NCBI GenBank assembly: GCA_946122785.1
Contig: CAMGYJ010000005.1
Location: 82,330,547-82,394,546, forward strand
Origin: Linum tenue
Lineage: Eukaryota; Streptophyta; Magnoliopsida; Malpighiales; Linaceae
Direction: 5' to 3'
Length of the DNA stretch: 64,000 bases
In this document: piece after piece, positions 60,001 through 64,000 of the stretch
Numbering within the stretch: position 1 is the stretch's first letter
Layout: each line of letters starts with the position of its first letter
Program-made: the position numbers and the translations under genes
Notes under the pieces: generated by a model
What the model saw: only the letters and a program-made list of their open reading frames with translations
The model's database searches: none
What the model was told of the DNA's origin: nothing

Positions 60001-61395
60001 GCGCCACACCAACTCCACGACCAGCAGCTAATGCAAACGACTCATGACCCCCAAAAAGTTTCGAATAATAAAGTCCATCGCGAAGCTCACCCTTCCCAAT
60101 CACTTTCTTGGAGTGTAAGTCCTGAAGCACACACATGTCACGCATAAAAATCAATGCAACATTATTATCTTGCAGCAAACGACTTACGGACAACAGGTTA
60201 CACCGAAACTGCGGAACGTGTAAGACTCGTTCAAGAGTGAGCCCTGTAGGAAGCTTCACTGCGCCAACCTGTTGAACAGGAATCCGATCTCCATTGGGCA
60301 GCCGGACAGGCTGGCTCTCAACATTCGAAACCACATCACTCAACAATTCTGAACTGGTCGTGATGTGCTCATTACACCCAGAATCGATTAGCCATTCAAG
60401 TGAGTCAAAGGAATTACCTGCCATGTGGGCCGAGGGGTCCTCGACTGACTTGTTGTGGTCAAAAAACTTCTTCAATTGTTCCAGTTGGGCAATCGTGAAG
60501 CCTTGAACGGGGCTGGCCTCACTATCCACCTGAGACGCACGTGGATTCCCGTCTCGATTGCCCCGACGAGGTCTGCGTTCTCCCCGCTTGGCCGTGGCTC
60601 TGTCCGACCGATCATGTCGATCATCCCTGCCACGCTCTCCCTTATCAGCTGACCCCGACCTGTTATTGCGAGGTGGCCAACCTATTAATTCGTAAGACGT
60701 CTCCTTGAGGTGCCCTGTCTTCCCGTAGTGAGTGCACTTTGTGCAGGGACGAGAGCCTGAATCTCGATCGGAGTCTTCGCGACCTAAGTCTCCTCGTGCA
60801 GCGAATGCCGCGGCTTCAGCACCGGGACGTCTTTGCTGGGCGAGCAGCCGCTGCTTCTCATCGTTGGATACGATGTTGAACGCTTCAGCAAGGGAGGGCG
60901 GCGGCTTCATGGCCAGAATTTGAGACCGCACCGTGGTGAAGTTCTCGTCCAACCCCATCAGGAAGTCCAGCAGCCTGGTGCAATCTTCCCGATCCCTTGT
61001 TCTTTGCTCGAGGCCACAGCTGCACTGGCCACAGGTGCATCGTTCGGGAGGATATAAGGACTGCGCCTCCTGTTAATAGCTGCGCAGTTGTGTGTAGAAG
61101 GAGGATACAAAGAGTTTTTCTTGCCATAACCCAGCAACCAATCTCCGCAGCTCGTATCCTCGTGTAAGCGACCCTTGACCGAACCTTTCTTTCAAATCCA
61201 ACCAGATTTCTCTTGAAGTTTTTGCAAATCTAACACTATTGCGTACTTCTTTGTTCATGGATGTGCGCAACCAGCCTTTGACGACCGCATCGCAGCGATC
61301 CCATGGTCCATTCTCTGGTTCGCCTTGCGGCCTGATGATCGAGCCATCAACGAACCCGAACTTGTTCTTAACGATGAGGGAGTCGGTCATATCGA
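57038..61395 (-). pseudogene. Ty1/copia gag-pol, copia element 2, decayed
   Basis: Minus-strand domains run from right to left. Gag comes first (about 61395-60700, NKFGFVDGSI), then a CCHC knuckle in which the last Cys is Ser (TCT at 60695-60697). Protease with DSG (about 60370-60395), GAG-pre-integrase, integrase (about 59850-59400, SGAHCFLTIVDDYSRGVWVY), RT (58530-57900) and RNase H (57370-56980, YYDNQAALHI) follow. Frameshifts occur near 61070, 59440, 58170 and 57420 and within the poly-G run at 59118, and further stops are present. The RT catalytic motif reads YVDE instead of YVDD (57993-58004). The 5' part of gag and the 5' LTR are missing where the Tat/Ogre-like LTR begins. Confidence 0.93.
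59118..59130. repeat. poly-G run inside copia element 2
   Basis: A homopolymer of about 13 G encodes a proline run on the coding strand and coincides with a frame change between the integrase tail and the linker before RT. Replication slippage or a sequencing length error are both possible. Confidence 0.85.
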
Positions 61396-61429
61396 CTACT
61401 GACACGCTAAAACACAACACCTAACAATG

Positions 61430-62806
61430 GCCAAGTGTAACCAATGAAAGGGACTGCAGTATAGTGGCACAAGTAATAAATATCGAATCCACGGGTCTCT
61501 AGAGTTACTATTACTCAGCTTCAGTTCATTATCTAGCAAACTAGATTAAGGATTGATTGATAAACTACTCTACCGACTACTCTACTAATTACAAGTTGGG
61601 AACTCACTTAGGTATGATTCCCCCTAGCTCCTCAATTAGGTCCAAGTTGCAATAACCTTTGGTTGATCTACTGTTGATTAAACAGCGGAAGATCCTAAAT
61701 TAGCTTGGAATCTCTTAAGCTGACCAAGCCCTCTCAGTCCAACTACCCGGCAGACGACTAGTCTTCACCAGGATAGAAAGCTGAGGCTATGAACACAGAA
61801 CTCCACTACCGGAATTGGATTCCAGTACAAAGCAGTAAACTGGCTAACTCTCGTATAGCCAATCTCCTACTATCGAATGAAGGGACTCTAACAACCTAAT
61901 CAGATTCTATCTATCATAGGTTAAAGCAGAAATCAAGAGAATTTGATCAAGATTCAATTGACTCAATAAATCATGCCTCAATCGATTATAATCAAACAAT
62001 AAAGCATCCAAAACTTCATACAAGAAAGATCCTAACTCATGGAACTAGGTTTCCTCAAAACCTAAGTGAAGGGAAGTTACTCCATAGAGAAGAGAGAGAC
62101 TGCAGAAATCTGATCTAGATCTTCAATCTCCATCTCCAAGCTTGATTCCCGAGCTCCAATGGCGAAGAAATCCTCCAAAATAGCTCCAAGAATGTTTCAA
62201 AGTCGCTCTCTCTCTCTAGGGTTCGTCCCTTGGGTGTTTGGGATCCAAAACCCAGCCCTCTCTTTTCCTTTGGCTGAAAATCGGGTTTTAAGCAGCAATT
62301 CCCGACTCACACGGGCAGGCCGCACGGCCGTGCAGCTCACCCAGTTGCCCGTGCGAAGGCTCGGTGATTTCCGCACGGCCACGACTCGCACGGCCGTGCA
62401 GCTCACCTTGCACGGCCGTGCGGATTTTCTGCTCTGCCCGTGTGGCTTGCTCAGCCTCTGTTTAATGCTTCGTTTCTCCCTCGTCCGGACTCCGAATCAG
62501 TCGCCGTTTGATCCCAGGCGCTCGTAGTCTCGTCCTCTTTCGTTTCATAACAAGCTTGCATGATTCTTTGTCCATAAAGTGAGGTAAAAATCCATTCTTC
62601 TTCAGGTCATGCCCGAGTTTCTTCTCTCGAATCGTCAATTGATCTCTGATTGACTTGAAACTTGCGCCTATGCTTCACTTTATGTGCTAGGACCTGAAAT
62701 GGGATAAAGGAACACAACCTAGCATAAAATAGGCCAAAGACACAATAATTCAAGCTCAAACAATCAAGAAACAAAGGGGAAAACATGTGCAAATACCGAG
62801 TCATCA
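61430..62806 (-). repeat. candidate 3' LTR of a Tat/Ogre-like gypsy element
   Basis: On the minus strand a polypurine tract GTGTGGGGGGA is followed by TGATGACTCGG (62806), the likely LTR start. The other edge, TGGCCAAGTG on the plus strand, is placed at 61430 next to truncated copia gag. The CAAGTAATAAATATCGAATCC word near 61470 is familiar from plant Tat-lineage LTR regions. Three GCACGGCCGTGC palindromes lie within. Length about 1.4 kb; the partner LTR would be beyond the window. Confidence 0.55.
62322..62421. repeat. three GCACGGCCGTGC palindromes
   Basis: Identical 12-bp palindromes occur at 62322-62333, 62388-62399 and 62410-62421, with partial copies between (GCCCGTGCG, GCACGGCCACG). 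They could form hairpins in RNA or bind a dimeric protein. Clustered inside an LTR, they may mark its regulatory part (inference). Confidence 0.85.
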
Positions 62807-64000
62807 AATCCCCCCACACTTAACTGTTTGCTTGTCCCCAAGCAAACCTAACTCAAACCAATGCAACTCTCCAGACCTCTATAGCAACAAACACCCCAGA
62901 TCGTAGGTAGAGGACTTCCTAGATCATTTAGCAACTTACGAGGTCAACCGACACACAAGTCATCTCATAGCTTCTTCGGCGAGAGCACTAGTATCGAGTT
63001 GGCATCATGGCAAATAGTGAACAGAGGACAAATGAATTGTGGATGAAGAGATTCTCAAAAACAAAAGATCATGGACTCACATTTTTCAAGGTGCTCTATT
63101 TTTCTTCTTGAAGATGGTTGGAACCCCTTTTCTTTTCTGTTTTGCTTGTTTTCTGTTATTTTTTTTTCAAGGGTCCCAACCTGCTCTTACCGGCCATGCC
63201 AGGAGCGGATGTCTCGAGCCTCGTGCGGGGGAAAGACATGTAAGGGGGCTGTAGGTAGTAGGTGGAAATTGGGAACGAATTCCCGTCTCCCCTTACACAC
63301 TTTCGCCCTATTCGCACGGGAGACGTTATTTTGAAGCACATTTTCGAGCACCTGTTAAACTCAAAACATGATACAAGAGTCCATGACAGGTAAAGAATCC
63401 ACAACACCACACAATTCAAGGGTCCTAAGATCACTAATTCACTCAATCAACCAACACAATATGAAGAAGCAATGAGACTTCTTAAATGCATCAACATCCT
63501 CCATAGTGCTACACTACCTCCCTAGGTTGCATATTACTATAAAGACTGTCAATTCAAAGCATACTGAGCAGGCAATTGCAAGGAACACGTACTTGGAGCC
63601 CTCAAATTTCAAAATTTGGACAGTGGACTAGGCTCCAAGCACACAAACAGCCAAACATTCACCCGCATAAATAATCGAACACCCCCCACACTTAAGCACG
63701 ACATTGTCCTCAATGGAGGAAAGATAAGGAGGGTAGAACGAAGTTACCAGATCAAGGGTGAATGATGATGTACGGGTCAGGCGGTGCATTCCAGGAAGAG
63801 AGAGTAATCAGAACACAAACACCACACAAAATCTCACAAAGGTTGAGTTATTGACTCTAAAATCAAATAACAAAACTGACTCAACCGAGGATAAATAGAG
63901 AAAGAAATGCAAACCGACTGGTTGGGTTGCCTCCCAACAAGCGCTTCTTTCACGTCGTGAGCCGGACGAGGGCTCCTAAGTTTCGGTCCATGCTAGAACC
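62807..64000 (-). mobile_element. 3' non-coding internal region of a Tat/Ogre-like gypsy element
   Basis: On the minus strand the sequence includes GCGCTTGTTGGGAGGCAACC (about 63925-63945) and GCTTGGGGACAAGCAAAC followed by a G-rich polypurine tract (about 62807-62850). Both landmarks are conserved between the integrase end and 3' LTR of Tat/Ogre-lineage Ty3/gypsy elements. A poly-T and C-rich stretch near 63100-63330 is non-coding. The coding part would be to the right of the window. Confidence 0.6.

Noticed and set aside
62159..62527. 122-codon plus-strand frame
   Set aside because: Lies within the LTR candidate, contains the palindromic repeats, and has no recognisable domain.

Overview
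The window reads as nuclear chromosomal DNA of a flowering plant, most likely a woody eudicot (inference). The genes have GT-AG introns, a Ve1-type LRR receptor-like protein is present, and the space between genes is AT-rich and packed with plant-type transposable elements. I did not identify the species.

Three protein genes look intact, all on the minus strand: a single-exon LRR receptor-like protein (1312-4725), a six-exon pyruvate decarboxylase (37710-40040) and a seven-exon ER DnaJ protein of the ERdj3A type (50515-53602). They are unrelated in function and share no operon-like logic. One further host gene survives only as a broken 5' part: an iridoid-synthase/progesterone 5-beta-reductase-like pseudogene at 56115-56652. 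Weaker candidates are a small two-exon gene (35558-36215), a 0.38-kb coding-like tandem duplication (34378-35154), a plant-mobile-domain fragment (7619-8070) and an orphan exon-like piece near 8.4 kb.

Most of the rest is mobile DNA, often nested. 10.5-11.2 kb: short hAT-type element with perfect 8-bp target duplications (TSDs). 12.4-18.7 kb: a Mutator-like terminal-inverted-repeat shell holding a decayed Ty1/copia element. 19.4-22.85 kb: a three-LTR, two-internal-region gag-only Ty3/gypsy-like array bounded by one 5-bp TSD. 24.7-25.5, 32.8-33.6 and 45.0-45.7 kb: more hAT-type elements. 26.6-27.4 kb: an LTR-like remnant holding a Mutator-like hairpin MITE. 28.4-30.4 kb: an LTR plus primer-binding site, with an inserted Harbinger-like fragment. 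43.9-44.3 kb: another gag remnant. 46.2-50.2 kb: a three-level nest (hAT MITE inside a CACTA element inside a Harbinger-like MITE). 54.0-55.6 kb: a 5'-truncated LINE with a 17-bp TSD. 56.7-61.4 kb: a second decayed copia element on the minus strand. 61.4-64.0 kb: the LTR and 3' part of a Tat/Ogre-like Ty3/gypsy element that runs off the right edge.

I found no clearly new molecular system. The most unusual structures are the tandem gag-only LTR array, the nested DNA transposons whose TSDs can be read base by base, and an unclassified, partly inverted repeat family at 30.8, 34.1-34.3 and 37.2 kb. All boundaries and domain calls were made by eye, without database searches.
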